NCBI GenBank assembly: GCA_019843655.1
Contig: JACDQD010000002.1
Location: forward strand, 9,289,393 to 9,353,392
Length of the DNA: 64,000 nucleotides
Reading direction: 5' to 3'
From: Lethocerus indicus
Taxonomy: Eukaryota > Arthropoda > Insecta > Hemiptera > Belostomatidae
Part shown: piece after piece, positions 13,474-26,400 of the stretch
Position numbering within the stretch: the stretch's first letter is position 1
Layout of the letters: the number at the start of each line of letters is the position of its first letter
Notes under the pieces: generated by a model
Database searches by the model: none
What the model was told of the DNA's origin: nothing
Seen by the model: the letters and a program-made list of their open reading frames with translations, nothing else
Position numbers and translations under genes: made by a program

Positions 13474-14787
13474 CGGCAAATGATTTAAATAATACACTGT
13501 ATTGAATTGAATTTATACTAGTACCCCGATTTCTAGACATAAAATGTAACGTACGTAACATTACGTATTTTTATAACAATATTTTGTCTTCTAACACTGA
13601 AAGTTTGTTGTAGCCAGCTAGGTAGCAGAGCCTTTTGAACAAGTCATCGCCCTTGCGATCATCTATTTCCAAAGCCCGATTTTCTAATATGTTTTGGCAT
13701 CTTGCTATTCTCAGTAAAATTCTGTCAAAAATATTAATGAGGCCGGCGTATCATTTGGTGGGTTGGCCAATAAATACTCACTTCACCTCTTTCACGAAGA
13801 ATGAGAATCGTACATTGACATTACTTTTCCAATATTATAACAAGTATCTTAAATATTAATAAGTCTTCTTTGGCATTAGGAGGACTATAAATTCCCGAAT
13901 CAAAATTTCTGCCCCTAAAAGTCTAATATGAATGTTTGAACGTAGATAATTTGAAAATCTCTTGAAATTAATGTGTGTTTTTACGATCAAAAGAAAAAAA
14001 TCCGTACTCTTCGGTGTTTGCACGCGGTTTCAGTTCTACCGACGTCACTTAATTCTAGTGAAAGCTTCCTTTCGCATTTAAGCTCGCGTGTATAATAAAA
14101 CTTACAATTTCATGATGAAAAGTAGTCGCCAAAATTTTATCAGTTTGGAAGGGAAATTTTTAGTGAATCGTTTGACTCTGTAAACAGGTTTCGGGCGCCA
14201 GTTGATTGCACTTTGTATGTCTGGACAGCGTATCAGGTTTAAGTACAAAGTTGACATAACGCTATTCCTCGAGAAACAAATATTTACGTCTGGTCAAGTA
14301 GTCTGGACAAGATTACAGTATTCTAACAGAGCTTTCGACCTCTCATTACTCTTACTGAAATGGTGTGATTAATGTACAAAGTAAATAAATAAATAAATAA
14401 ATACATATTTATTTATTTATATATGGTGAATGAATGGATGCCACATTGTTAATTCGTTTTCCAGTTTTTCATTTCCTTTAGTCTCCTCAATGTTTACAGA
14501 AAACTTTCACCCCAGTACTCTTATTATAAAGAATTAATAATTGCTTATTAATAACTTCTGTCAAATTTAGCCTTTATTTTCTGTTAAGATGAGGCTCAAG
14601 ACAAGTTTCCAACATATTTATATAACCATTTTAAAGATATATTGATATATTATGGCAATTAATATCGCACCTGTAAATCAAATTTAGAACCAGTTTAAGT
14701 ACAATTTTCTGTCATTGTAAAACTATTGGTTGTAATGTGCCATCATCATTGCAAAGGTAGTACTGTAAACATTAGGAAATTGTTTTA

Positions 14788-14792
<5 letters not shown>
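13472..14792. other. Intergenic sequence, no gene seen
   Basis: Noncoding. Includes a short (AAAT)n tract at 14384-14402 followed by its inverse ATTT run, giving an AT palindrome. Confidence 0.45.

Positions 14793-14837
<45 letters not shown>
14793..14837. repeat. (TA)n microsatellite, about 45 bp
   Basis: Uninterrupted alternating TA. Confidence 0.98.
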
Positions 14838-14840
<3 letters not shown>

Positions 14841-14964
14841 CAGTTTTAATTTAAATAATTTCCGTGTATTTTTTAATATTATTTACAGTATTATTCGTAA
14901 TAGTTTAGCTTGGATGTTGCGAATTGGGTGTAAGTTGATCGGTTGGTACAGTTGTCTGGTGGGA

Positions 14965-15035
14965 GACCGGGTATATATATCGGGAGGCGAGCGGAGAGTC
15001 ATCGCTGAGAATTTGGCAGGCTGAGAAGGACCAGT
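14965..15035 (+). promoter_or_regulatory. Candidate core promoter: TATA, start-like and DPE-like elements in register
   Basis: TATATATA begins at 14972 in GC-rich surroundings. TCATCG, an imperfect initiator, would place the start A at 15001, 29 bp downstream. GGACC at 15028-15032 then falls at +28 to +32, where the RGWYV downstream promoter element is expected. The spacing is what makes it interesting; the initiator itself is poor and no downstream gene is recognised. Confidence 0.3.
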
Positions 15036-15687
15036 TCTGCAGCCGGAGTTGGCCGACAGCCGAACACCCAACGGCATTTAACTAGCACTCACTCTCTCTC
15101 CCCTCTGTCCCTTCCCCCTTTCTCCACTTTCCAGAACTACTCTCAGCCCAATGGCGGTTAATCACCACTTAAACGTTTAAGTTTATTCCGGATGGTTGTT
15201 ATAATAACTGAAAGTAATTACAATTATCTGCAAATATCGTCTACTGCAATTTTAGAAGAATTCGCTTTCTGGTTGAATTGTCTTCAGGGGCGTAACGCCT
15301 GGCGATCGAAGGTTACAGGACGAATATAACGAACGCTACAGCGGATTAGCGATCGATGAAAGTTAGAAGGCCCTACTGTGAGTACTTGCATCCATACCGG
15401 ATTGACCATCTTAATAGCTTCTAAAAATATTCGTTCGCCGAATATAAACTGCGGTCAGTTTATTGTAGAAGAATGATAATGAATAAATAGCGAGTGAGGG
15501 GAGTACTCGAGGTTGGGAAGAGATTGGTGACCTGGGATTGGGGCCAGAGCGGAGTTTGTTACTTCTTAGAAAGCTTGGGCCGACAACCCTTCCATTCCTG
15601 TCAGGCTCCCATTTTCCAACGATTCTTTACCGTTAGTCGATATTTTCCGGCAGTTAGTTTCCTCCGGTGCGGGGGTTCTTTCACACT

Positions 15688-15707
15688 TTTTCGGCCGGTC
15701 GGCCGAA

Positions 15708-15709
<2 letters not shown>
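15688..15709. repeat. Perfect 10-bp inverted repeat beside a (TA)n array
   Basis: TTTTCGGCCG and its exact complement CGGCCGAAAA are separated by GT. The (TA)n array at 15712 starts two bases later. Confidence 0.9.

Positions 15710-15711
<2 letters not shown>

Positions 15712-15761
<50 letters not shown>
15712..15761. repeat. (AT)n microsatellite, about 50 bp
   Basis: Uninterrupted alternating AT. Confidence 0.98.
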
Positions 15762-15764
<3 letters not shown>

Positions 15765-18700
15765 GGTTGTATTATGTTTATTCTTAAAAAAACACTATTA
15801 AGTTAATTCGACCGTATACCATATGCTCACGTGTATGCACGCTTTCTGCAGTCAACCGTTCTGTGTCCTTAGTGAAAGTGCTATCCAGTTTTGAGTTTCA
15901 GTCTAATTGTCGCTTTCCTATTGACAATTCGCAAACCGGTTTGCTAGCAGGAGGCGATTTTAGAAAAGCTCCCCTCGACTGGCACTCCAGACCGGGTTTT
16001 CAAACTAGGAAGGTCTCGCAACTGTTTAGAGCAATTACTTCACTTAACAAAACCAATATATATTTATTGTAAATGTAAATATAAGAAACATTTTATTCAG
16101 GAAGTTTTGAATTCCGCTTTCTATAAATTCTGTTCTTTTAGCCGTTTATAAATTGTTCCTTAGATCTGTCTATCGATTATTTCACTCCCCAATTGATACA
16201 TGAATTTTTTATTCTGTCTTTAAATTTGTCTTCTCGGTTGGTGTACATTTTTCTTGAATTAGGCTGAATAGCGTTGTTACGCCTGTCTAAATGGAAAATT
16301 GCATTATTAAATCGTAACACTATGACTCATTGAATCTTTTCCTGATTGCTTGTATTTGAATTAAATGATAAATAGGAGTACGCTGAATTAGCGCTGTATG
16401 AGCTGGAGTGAGACGATTACATCATATTACCCTATGAAGCAGCGGTTCCTCTTGTTTCACTGTTAGTGCGATGGATTGAGATGACTCTTTTTCTTATTTG
16501 AAACATTGAGTTTTAATAATGTATTTATTGCTACGGAAACTGTTGGTGATTTTTAAGCGACATTTCAACTTTTCAATATAAGGAGGAGAGTTAAACAAAT
16601 CATTAACATTAATGATTGTTATAAAGCGTTTCCGGCGATATAAAACGAATGATTAATCATCTATTCGCTGCCTGATGTTTATTACATTTAAAACAAAACA
16701 TGTATTTGAAGCGTACAATCCAAATTAAAATTTAAGAGTTTTGACACTATTACAAGACTCGATCGGTTCTACTGCTCACATCAATGTCCGATAATGGTCT
16801 GTTTCTTAACCTTGGTTCGACCTGAACTCAACTGAGATCTGGCTCCTTGACCTTATAAGATTTCGTATGACCTTAAGGTAACTCTCTTTAAAGATTTCAG
16901 TTTTAAACTTTTATACTTGTATTGAATTAGATCAGGGGTTAATATTCTGTTGAGGCTTGTCTGCCACTTCAACCGGATATATTATAATTTTGTATTATTT
17001 AAGTTGGACTGACTGGAGGTTATATAGGGAGGTGGAAATTCGAAAACAGTTTTCGAAAATTTATTTGTCCATTCCTCATTTTATATTCCAGTAAAATTGC
17101 GTGCCCATTTCCCAATTATTTTCATTTTTTAAGGACACAGATTACGCCGGTTATTCTTTCAGGAAACTAGCTACAATGACAAAATACTTAATCCTTTTAT
17201 GTTTATCAAATATTTGCAAGAGATACAGCTATGGAATTTCGTTAGAAACTGTTGCTTACTCGTTTGCAAACACCGTTTCGCACAAACGTTTCCTAACGGT
17301 TTGATAACTACAATCCGAAAATTACGGTCGATTACGATAAGCACAACAATTAGGGTACATAATAATCAAACGAGCGATTTAAAAACTGTCACTGCACAGA
17401 CAGCGCATTTGTTCTACATTTGGCTGGGTAGACAATGTTTTAAATAAAAAGCTGGGAAATTCAAATACTCATTTTGAACTGCAACTGTATTTTTTTAAAC
17501 TCAATAACAGTGATTGTGTGTATGGTTTTAGCAAAAGTTTGAAGGTTCGGTTTTATCAAAACCTGCTCTCTCGTGGTCTCTTTTTCTATGATTAAGCTTT
17601 TATGTACTCTTGTTTATTTGTTTCCTTCGAGCAAGGAAACCAAGAAGACCTGTTCATAAAAAAATTCAAATTCCACTTATCTGAATTTTTTATCGGGAAT
17701 TGCCCACCCCAGGGTTACGTCATTCTCTGACGTCATTCTTCTCCCCCCTTGGTGCTAACCACTTTTCCAACCCCTAATGATTCTCCACTAAACCCCAAAG
17801 TGAAATTCTTTCGGCCGACATCTACCACGTTTATTTTCTCGGGAACTTCTAATACTTATATTTCTAATACACAAAGGTAAACAATAGTCCCAAATAGTGA
17901 ACTAATAAACGGGATTCGGCCTAATAATACAATAGTCGAAATTTGGTCATATAATAACACTTTGGAAAAGTGGAATCAATCAAAATTTAACCCTGGAGAC
18001 GAATTTGGAAATTGGTCGACTCGCCTTCGTTTGAATCGGATTCATCGGGCCTAACTTTCATGTCCATTTTCGTCGTTTCACCCGTTGCAATGAGAGAATG
18101 GGACCTTGACGAGTGTTGATCTAATTGCGAAATTTTTTAGTTCGGTTCGTGGATCAGTTTTGTGTTTGCCTTCCAAAAAATAATAGTAATAAACATATAA
18201 ATGATAAATCGAGCTTCACTCTTACTCTTTCAACACTGCCCGATTAGATATTTTTCTTGTTGAATATTTCTGTTATAATTTTGAAAGAGTAAATCTTATT
18301 ATAAATTTAAATTATTCGGTGGTAATAGTTGTAGAGTTAATAACGTCACTCCTCTTATCTTATCTGTCGTAAAGTTAAAATGATTAAGATCGATATCTGT
18401 CTCAATACATCAACTTAGTAATAACTTGAAATAAATATGTGCAACATCTATTTTCGTAATCATGGAATAGGCATGTTGTTCACGATAAGCGTACCATTGC
18501 AGAGAGAAAGTCGTTTTTTTCCGGCTTCAAGTTATAAACAGTAAATTTCTAATCTGGTTTACAGCGGAGGTAACTCCGCCAGTGAGGTCGACCAGACGGG
18601 CAACCGACTCGCCTCGCAAATTATTTTTCGACCTCTCACTTATTTTGTTTATAATATCCTCTAGTTTGACATTATTCGAATTGTAGTCGCTCTAGATTAA

Positions 18701-18950
18701 CATCTGGGATATCACTTATGCGAATTTCGCGAGTACCATAAAATAGAGGAGCTGTAAAAGTATAATTTCGACAGTGTCCCATTTCGATATTTTACCTTTG
18801 GTTTTTCCAAGAATACGGATACTAAAGTAAAATCTCAGGAGGATTCGGGTTAATATTTAAGTGTTATCGGAATAACAGGTTTTCAGAAAATTATTAAACA
18901 CGAGCTTAATGTTGGAATGACGTCGATAGGGAGGTGAAGAGGAGAACCTG
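15762..18950. other. Intergenic sequence, no gene seen
   Basis: Noncoding with normal CpG. Two CRE-like sites are at 17715 and 17728. Small frames (15863-16072, 17101-17447) are unremarkable. Confidence 0.45.
17715..17735. promoter_or_regulatory. Two CRE-like sites
   Basis: TTACGTCA at 17715-17722 and the full palindrome TGACGTCA at 17728-17735 are 13 bp apart. They match CREB/ATF binding sites; no promoter is evident nearby. Confidence 0.3.
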
Positions 18951-19030
18951 AAGAAGAAGAATAAGAAGGACAAAAAGAAAAATCTCGAGGGGGAGCGATA
19001 GTGAGAGAGAGAAAGAGAGAGAGAAAATTG
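18945..19030. repeat. Purine-rich GA tract
   Basis: Long AGA/GAGA-rich stretch on the + strand, the source of the Ser-rich minus-strand frame here. Could bind GAGA-type factors, but low complexity alone explains it. Confidence 0.6.
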
Positions 19031-21249
19031 AGTGAGTGGGTGAGGAACGAAGAGGGAGGAGCATGCGCCGCTGCCTTCGCCTTCCTTAGTCGATTGCAGT
19101 GTGCCAAAACGTTAACAGTGAGATGATGTCAGTTAACTCTCAGGGAATTATTTCAGATTCCAAACTGCACGCTTATTTCTTTCGGTTTAATGGCCTATCG
19201 TTGTGTTATGTTTCTATTAACGTTGACTAATTGAGCTTGAAGCTTTGTTGTATATTATAATGTGCCACTGCGATGCATTTCCTTATGAAGCGATTGTTAA
19301 CCGCGAGTAAGTCCTTCCGCGAAAAGGACCCTTTATTGCACAAGTTTTAAGCTTCGGGAACCAGAATCATAATCCCCAATGTGTGTGCTCCCTTCAGATA
19401 TGCGCTCGCTCGGTTCGACAGTTATTCCCACGGCTGTGCGATTTGATATTTATTATGCGTGTTTATCCTCACCGATTTCTAACGATTCGGCCATTTTTTA
19501 CAATAACGATTGTAAATTCAATGTCGACCGATTGGACCGTGCTATGAATTCTCCACTGACTGCTTGCATCGCTCCGTTCTGTGGTTAAGTAGGAAGAACG
19601 TAGGTTGGTCTCAGTTAAAAATAACTACAACCGCATTGAACATTCTTTGAGTACCAGAAGTGGGGTATTAGTTTAATTTTGGAACGTTCGTACAAAGCTT
19701 GAGACGAATTTTTCTTGCAGTGTTAGTGACAACGCTTTAATTTTCCATACGCCAGGAAAATACATACTTTTCACAAACAGGATGTCGGATTATTACGAAA
19801 TTTAAATCGTTGATTTGTGCAACTGGGCGACTGAAATATGCGAAAGCTATTTTAAGCATGAGGACGAATTTTTTATTAAATTGTGTACTAACAAGTTAAT
19901 ACTATATAGCTTGTATTGAAATTGATAGTTTTATTGTACAAGTTTTCTTACGATTAATGCTACTTTAACTAATTCCATTTAAAATTTAAACGTTATGGAA
20001 ATATTTTGCTAAACATTAATTTTTCTTTGGGAATAATTTATTGTATATAAGGCCAAAATGAAATTCAAAATAAAAGTAATAGTAAGATGACAATAACTGG
20101 AGCGGAGGAAGGAGGTTTTGAGGTTTAATTCTTCATAACTGACATAACTCGCTTACTTCATCCACTTTTGTGAGATAATTAATTGTTCAATTATTTCATT
20201 AGTCTGTCCCTAGTCTAGAATGGGACTAATTCCCACTGGAATTATCCGTTAAATTTCTTTATTATGGCGTGTAAACCAGAACAGTGTTTACATTTAGGAC
20301 AATCGAGGGACTGGCCGACCCCCGGTCTATCCTAAAAGATCGATCCAGGTTGCCATGGATATCTCTGTTCGTTCCCTTAGGTTTTTATTTTATTTATGAC
20401 ACCCATTATCTGGCCTATGCCATGTCTTCATTTTGGACTGCTTAGCGAAATATTTGCGCTGCTCCCTATATTTAAGCACCTTGCAAATGTGACAATGTAG
20501 ACTGCAGCACTTGAGCACAAATTTTTCTCTTACGAGAATTTGAAAGAAAATTTACCGCTTCTCTATTTGCCTTAAAATTTGTGAAAATAAGTCTTCTGGA
20601 TTGAAAATTAATTTTAGAATTTTCGGTTGGCTTTTCAAAATCGTTGTAAGACATTGAACGTAATATATTGCCCTTAAATAGTTCTTAAATGGTCTCGCTT
20701 TGTCTTCCTATGGCATAAAGTAAGAATATTAAAACCAGGCAGTGCTTATTGATCATAATTTGACATGGCCCTCACGGTTTATTGCTTAAGTATGCATATA
20801 TATTATGCTGCCATTATCCTTTAAAATGCTTCATAATCATGTTCTTTACTAACTTATCACTCTCCAGGAAAAATAACTAATTTTTCTAGTCAATGTTAAT
20901 ACTTCCTTGAAAAATTCATGATTAAGTTATGATTTTATATGGAGTACCAGCAAAAAATGTCTTATACATTATTCATCTTATTGTTTTTATTTTTAATTTT
21001 AAGAAAGTTAATGGATTGTTACACTCCCTACTATTTACTTACAATAGTGGTTGAATGATGAGTGCAACGAAAAGGAGATATTTAACAATTAATTGGTGTA
21101 CTGAATATTTTATTTAGAATGAGGGAGGTGAAAAGAAAAATTTCGTCTACGTCAATAAAATTCAAAGGTATGAAAACGTGTTACTTAAAAATATTAATTG
21201 TCCTTGTGGTATCCGATATATTGGGATTTTAGTCATCACTACTTGAGGT
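19031..21249. other. Upstream intergenic sequence
   Basis: No gene recognised. CpG falls gradually across this stretch toward the RUSC gene. Confidence 0.45.
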
Positions 21250-21377
21250 TGGCAACACTGCCGTATCAACTTTCGTCAGTCTATCCTTGTACTAGAGAAA
21301 CAGCGGATATAATTGTTACAGAAATTAGTGTAGGAGCTTTCACTATTTTATGTTGTCAGGAAAATGGGAGTCAATAG
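21250..21377 (+). promoter_or_regulatory. Candidate RUSC promoter and noncoding first exon
   Basis: TGGCAACA at 21250-21257 matches, from memory, the TGGYAACR-type element of Drosophila core promoters. An initiator-like TCAGTC lies at 21276-21281. About 100 bp further on, ATAG|GTAATG (donor at 21378) could splice to the acceptor at 22676. The site sits just upstream of where CpG becomes rare, which is where an unmethylated promoter is expected. An ATG at 21364 would make a short upstream frame overlapping the main start if this splice is used. There is no transcript evidence. Confidence 0.35.
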
Positions 21378-22676
21378 GTAATGCCATATATAACCAGTGA
21401 AACTTCCTTACAAATTTCTACGCGTTTTAAATTGTACTGTCTCAGGGATTCAGGATGAACTGGGGAGTTGGTTTATGTAATATCTCGAAATGAAATTAAA
21501 CACTATTTGTATTAATTGTGCGGTTTAATTAACGTGGTTTTTAGTGTTGTGCTACCTCCTGTAAAATATGACAAATACCCAAGGTTGTTGTCATTTTTGT
21601 TGTTGACACAACTCTTAAAGTTACAACCTAATTGAAGAAGCTAGTAAATTGAGTTTATTGAATATAAGTGTAAGTTCTCTGTCTTTAATTGTGAGATTAG
21701 AAACATTTAGTTAAAAAAACAGATATTTTGTTAATATTGATTTCCGTGACATGTGTTCCTTTAATTTTTGGAAGCTGGTGATATACTCATTTATCAAGAA
21801 CTAATTTCAGTTAATTGTGTAGTTTTTAATTATTCTGTTTTGGAAGTTATAGACCTTTTCTGTTCTAGAAAACATTTTTGTAAACATGTGCAAGTATTAT
21901 GTACAGTTCACTTACCTTGGCAATTTTATGACATTCTGCCCTTGAGACTCACTGAAACACGAAATTAAATAATAATTTAAATTAAATAATTTAAAATTTC
22001 ATTCTGTGCACTGTTCTTTTCATACCGAAAAGTATGAAAGTTCGTAATAGTTCAGTATTTTTATGAAAAGGAAAACATTTAAAAGTTCTAAGTAGGAGCA
22101 GTTGTCATTCTAGTGTTTGTAAGTGTTGATTTTTAAATAAATGCAGCATTTTGAAATTTTAACAGTTGCTTCAGCTGATTAGGAGTAGTTCAAACTAAAG
22201 TTAGAATGGTTATGCCTGTATTACTTGCTGTATAATATATTACTTGTCTTGAAAACACCCTAATAGGAGCTAGTGTTAGCATAGAAAATGAAAGGAAATA
22301 TCAAAGTACAACAAAACATGTAGTGAGGCAGTATTATTTATGACTGCTGTTCCTCTATTGTTCTTTGATAGATATTCACTTTGGTTATTACTTGTAGAAA
22401 GTATTTATGTATTGCTTAATTGTTGCTGTTTTAAACTATTTTAGTGTTCATAGAGCTAAGTATTAATTTTAGTGTATCCCAAATTTAATAAAACAAGTTT
22501 GGGATAAAACTTTTTCAACTTATTTAAATTAATTGAATTAATAGTTCATTTGATTTTTAAAACATCTTTATGACTCTACACACATCATAATTAAAACTAT
22601 TGGTTTTAGTCAAGTATTGAGTGGTAAATGATTAGAACATACTGATATAAAATTTTTAATAAATGTATTGTTTTAG
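21378..22676 (+). other. Putative first intron / upstream region of the RUSC gene
   Basis: AT-rich and nearly free of CpG from about 21.55 kb on. It ends in the acceptor tattgttttag at 22676. I see no convincing coding exon in it; the short open frame at 21768-21968 has no recognisable content. Confidence 0.4.
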
Positions 22677-23417
22677 GATTGGGGGTTGGTCGTGGAATGA
22701 CTACGGTGGATGAGTTATCAGTGAGTCCAGCGTCTGACTGTAACTCAAACAATGTAGATGTCAGTTACACCAGCACAACTTCAGACGCTGAGTTTATTCA
22801 GGACAACTGTGATTACCAGTGGTAAGTGATTGCAGCACTCAAATAATTCTTATAGTTTTTTCAATAATTCCTAATAAGGTCCCTCTCCATTCCTGTATTA
22901 AACTGAACTGGGTGAGTAATAAACTTGATTGGCTGGATTTAACCGACAAGTGGACAAGTGGTTTGTGTTGCACTCAGTTGTTCAAAGCATTTGAATTCTT
23001 AATATTAAATTGTTATATTTTTTATATTTTTACTGTAATTTTTGTGTATTTTTACTGAAAGATGCACTTATTGATTTCAAACCTCACTTTTTGTACATCC
23101 ATTATAATATTGTAAATGACTGTTATACTGCGACTTGCTTAAAAAGGTCTTGATTTTATTATAATAGTCATTGGGAAAATTTAATACTAACTATTGTACC
23201 AACTATTGACTGTTACTATTGTGCCAACTAATACTTTAAAAATGTCAGGTTTGTGGACTATGGCTACCGAGAAGTCCATCATCCTAGCGTCCTCTCGTCA
23301 TGCTATGATGAAATGGCGAGAGATCTGGATTCACAGCTTGCCCAAGTTGACATGGAAGACTACACGGCCCAAGATATTCTTTCAACACTACCTGCCATGT
23401 GTTGTACAGAATTACAG
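22677..23417 (+). CDS. RUSC-like gene: first two coding exons (residues 1-98)
   Basis: The exon 22677-22821 follows a TTTTAG acceptor and ends at GTAAGT; the second exon, 23249-23417, ends at GTACAT. A Trp codon is split across the junction and the joined peptide reads DYQWFVDYGYRE, a compact aromatic block that looks conserved rather than random. An acidic, Met-containing segment follows. The function of this N-terminal block is unknown to me. The 20 bases between the acceptor and the ATG have no stop in frame. Confidence 0.8.
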
Positions 23418-26400
23418 GTACATATATTTTGTGTTAAGATGAATGAGTTTGGAATGAATATCCTTTTCAGTTTGTTCTATTGTAAAGTTCAATATAAATA
23501 TTTTAAAAAGAAATCCCAGATAATTACTGTATAATTTTAATAATACATCTTATGAAATTCCTTATTCATCCAATGTGAAATGCTGTACTGTATATTAAAA
23601 AACTGATGTTAATTAAATTTTGTTGATAAATAGCGTTTCAGTAGCAATTACAAACAATGGACAATGGTCAACAAATATTTTTCCCGGTTGAGGGCAGACT
23701 AATACTACTACTCTTGAATTTTAATTGACTGTGATCATATTATTGATTATTTTATAATGTTTAATGTAGTAAGCTAATATTATGCCTCACTCTTGTATTT
23801 ATTTCAGTCGGAGAGGCAAGGAGAAATGTTTGCTAGTGTCTCAGGATCTTTAATGAATAAATTTGAATTTGATTCATCTATTAGTCCACATACAAGTTCT
23901 CAGGTGGGTTTTTCTTTACTATCATTATTTTTGTCAGGAAGAGTATTATCTGTTATAAATATTTCCTCTAGAGAAAATATAAATATAAAATATTAGATAT
24001 TTTTTCATCTCAACATGCAGTGTAGATAAAACATAAGTCCTTAATAAAATGTTGCCACATTTGTTTTAGCTCAAATTGATGTAGTGTTCTCTTAAATACA
24101 TTTATGGAGTTGAAAAGAAGCTATGTATATATATGCAAAATTTTTACCTGTTATTGTTAACGCTGTATTCTTTTGTAGGATGAATCGTCAATGTCATTAT
24201 GTCAATCTGAACCTCTTTTCTCTCCTGTAAAAGAAGGTCCTTTATTGCCTACAAATTATAGTGTTGATTCTCTTGATTGTGAAGAGCAAGATTTGATGGT
24301 CACATGTCAAGCCAATAAACATAATTATACCATTGCATTCCACGGATCCACAGTTATGGGTGATACGTCGGAATATACAGACACAGGTAAAGTTCATCAT
24401 TATTTTTTGAAATCAATATCACACAAAAAAGTTTGAGAACCTGTCATAATTTAACTGATTGGCTTAACAAAAAGAATCCAGATAAGTCTTTGAATGACCA
24501 TGTTTTGTTACACAATTCATTTCATTTTTGTTTCATTTATATATATTTTGGTACTTTGTGTAGGAGAAAGTATGTGCTCCAATGAAGGTGTTAAGAAAAG
24601 CAGCAAAATGGCTGCATCTGATGCACCAACTACTACATGGAGCAAACTACGGAAAGTTCCTACAAGACAAAGGCATCGCAGTAAAACGGTCAGTCTACCG
24701 GATCTTGCACCAAAACTGTCTACATCATTGGCGTTAGGTTTGTACACTATTCATAACTTAGAACATTAAGCATTTTGCAAATATTTCTGTATTCTATATG
24801 TAATTTGTATATGTAATATAATTTATAACAAAAATTTTGAAAATTTAAAAATTATTCTGGGTAGTGTAAATATACTCATATAGAAGCACATAAATCCTCT
24901 TAATCTGTTAAACAATTCTATTGACAGGTGGGTGTGTAAAATTGTTTGATATTCAGAACAGTAGCTCAGTTACATCTGAAAGCTTTAGTGGAAGTGGAGA
25001 AAATCGTTCTAGTTTCACTACACAAAAACAAGGAAATTTCAGTCTTCTTCGACTTTTCATAGCACAGAGGAATAATGCAGAAAACACTAATGATAATAGC
25101 AAGAGGTAAAAATTTAGATTATAGTTTTTTTTTTATAAAAATTAATGGTTTTTACCATTAGCTTATTAATTTTTTTCTGCAGAGGGAAGACAGTTCGAAA
25201 TACAAATGAACTTAATTCATTGACTGATGCTGCTTGGATGGTGGATGATCACCATCTTTCAGCATGCTATGAAGATAGTCTAGTCAGAGGCAATAGTGCT
25301 ACAGAACAAGAACCTGAGAGTTCTAGTGTTGAGAGGTTGTCTAGTAAATCCATATCAATTTGCAGTTGCAGCATGTCTGCTTCAAGTAACAAGTGGGTTT
25401 GACAGAACTAATAGCATGATTAATTTAATTTTCAATACTTTAAGTGTTTAATCTATAATGTCTTAACTACATTAGTGATCATAAATGCATGGTCTATATT
25501 ATTCAGTTCTTAGATTAATTTAAGTTTTCTTTGTAAAAATTTTGAAATTTCCTTCCTCATGTTATCTAATACTTCCTTCTTACTTCAGAACTTACAAATC
25601 TACTATTATATTAGGAGGTTTACAAGTATAAACAACATTTGAATTGTAGGAAAACTTTAGGTTTTAAGTGAATATTCAAATCAGAATTTTTGAATAATAT
25701 TTATTTTTTTAATTTAAGACACCTATTTGATGGCCTAAGAGATGTTGGACTGCTATTCTTCCGATTTTCATTCTCTATTCGCTGATTTTATCTAATGTTA
25801 GACTGGTTTTGGTTTCTCATTAGCATTCTCTTTATCATTAAAAGTCAGCGACATTGCAGACAAGATGTCTCACTAGCCACCAGCAAGCTTAAGTGTGTTA
25901 CTGTTCAACTTGCAGAATGCTACTGAACATTGCAAGAAGCTAAAACCAGTCTGCATCAGACCTTATTGGAGAGTAGGGATAGAATATCCGTAAGAATTAT
26001 TACATTCATACTTTTATCTTGCGCTCAATTTTCTTATAATGTATTAACAGTAACCTTGCTGCTAATCTGTTAAATTTCTTTATCATTTTTCAGTTTCAAA
26101 TGGTAATTATAATTTATCACATAATATTACAGACTAACTGGTAATAACTATAAATTTTATTGGCCTTGAGGGTGTTCATTATTTAGCATTACTTTAAAGC
26201 CAACATAACTATATTTATTTGTTGATTATTGAAGTTTTAATAAAAGTATTGGTTTATTAAACTTTGTTATTAATTGGTGCATTTTATCTTAATGTTGTTT
26301 TCATTTTTTGTTTTAATATGAGAGGTATACTTGGAAGATTTTTGAATAATCTTAGTATGTATTAAAATAATATAGTTAAAGTTAGAACTATTAATAAACA

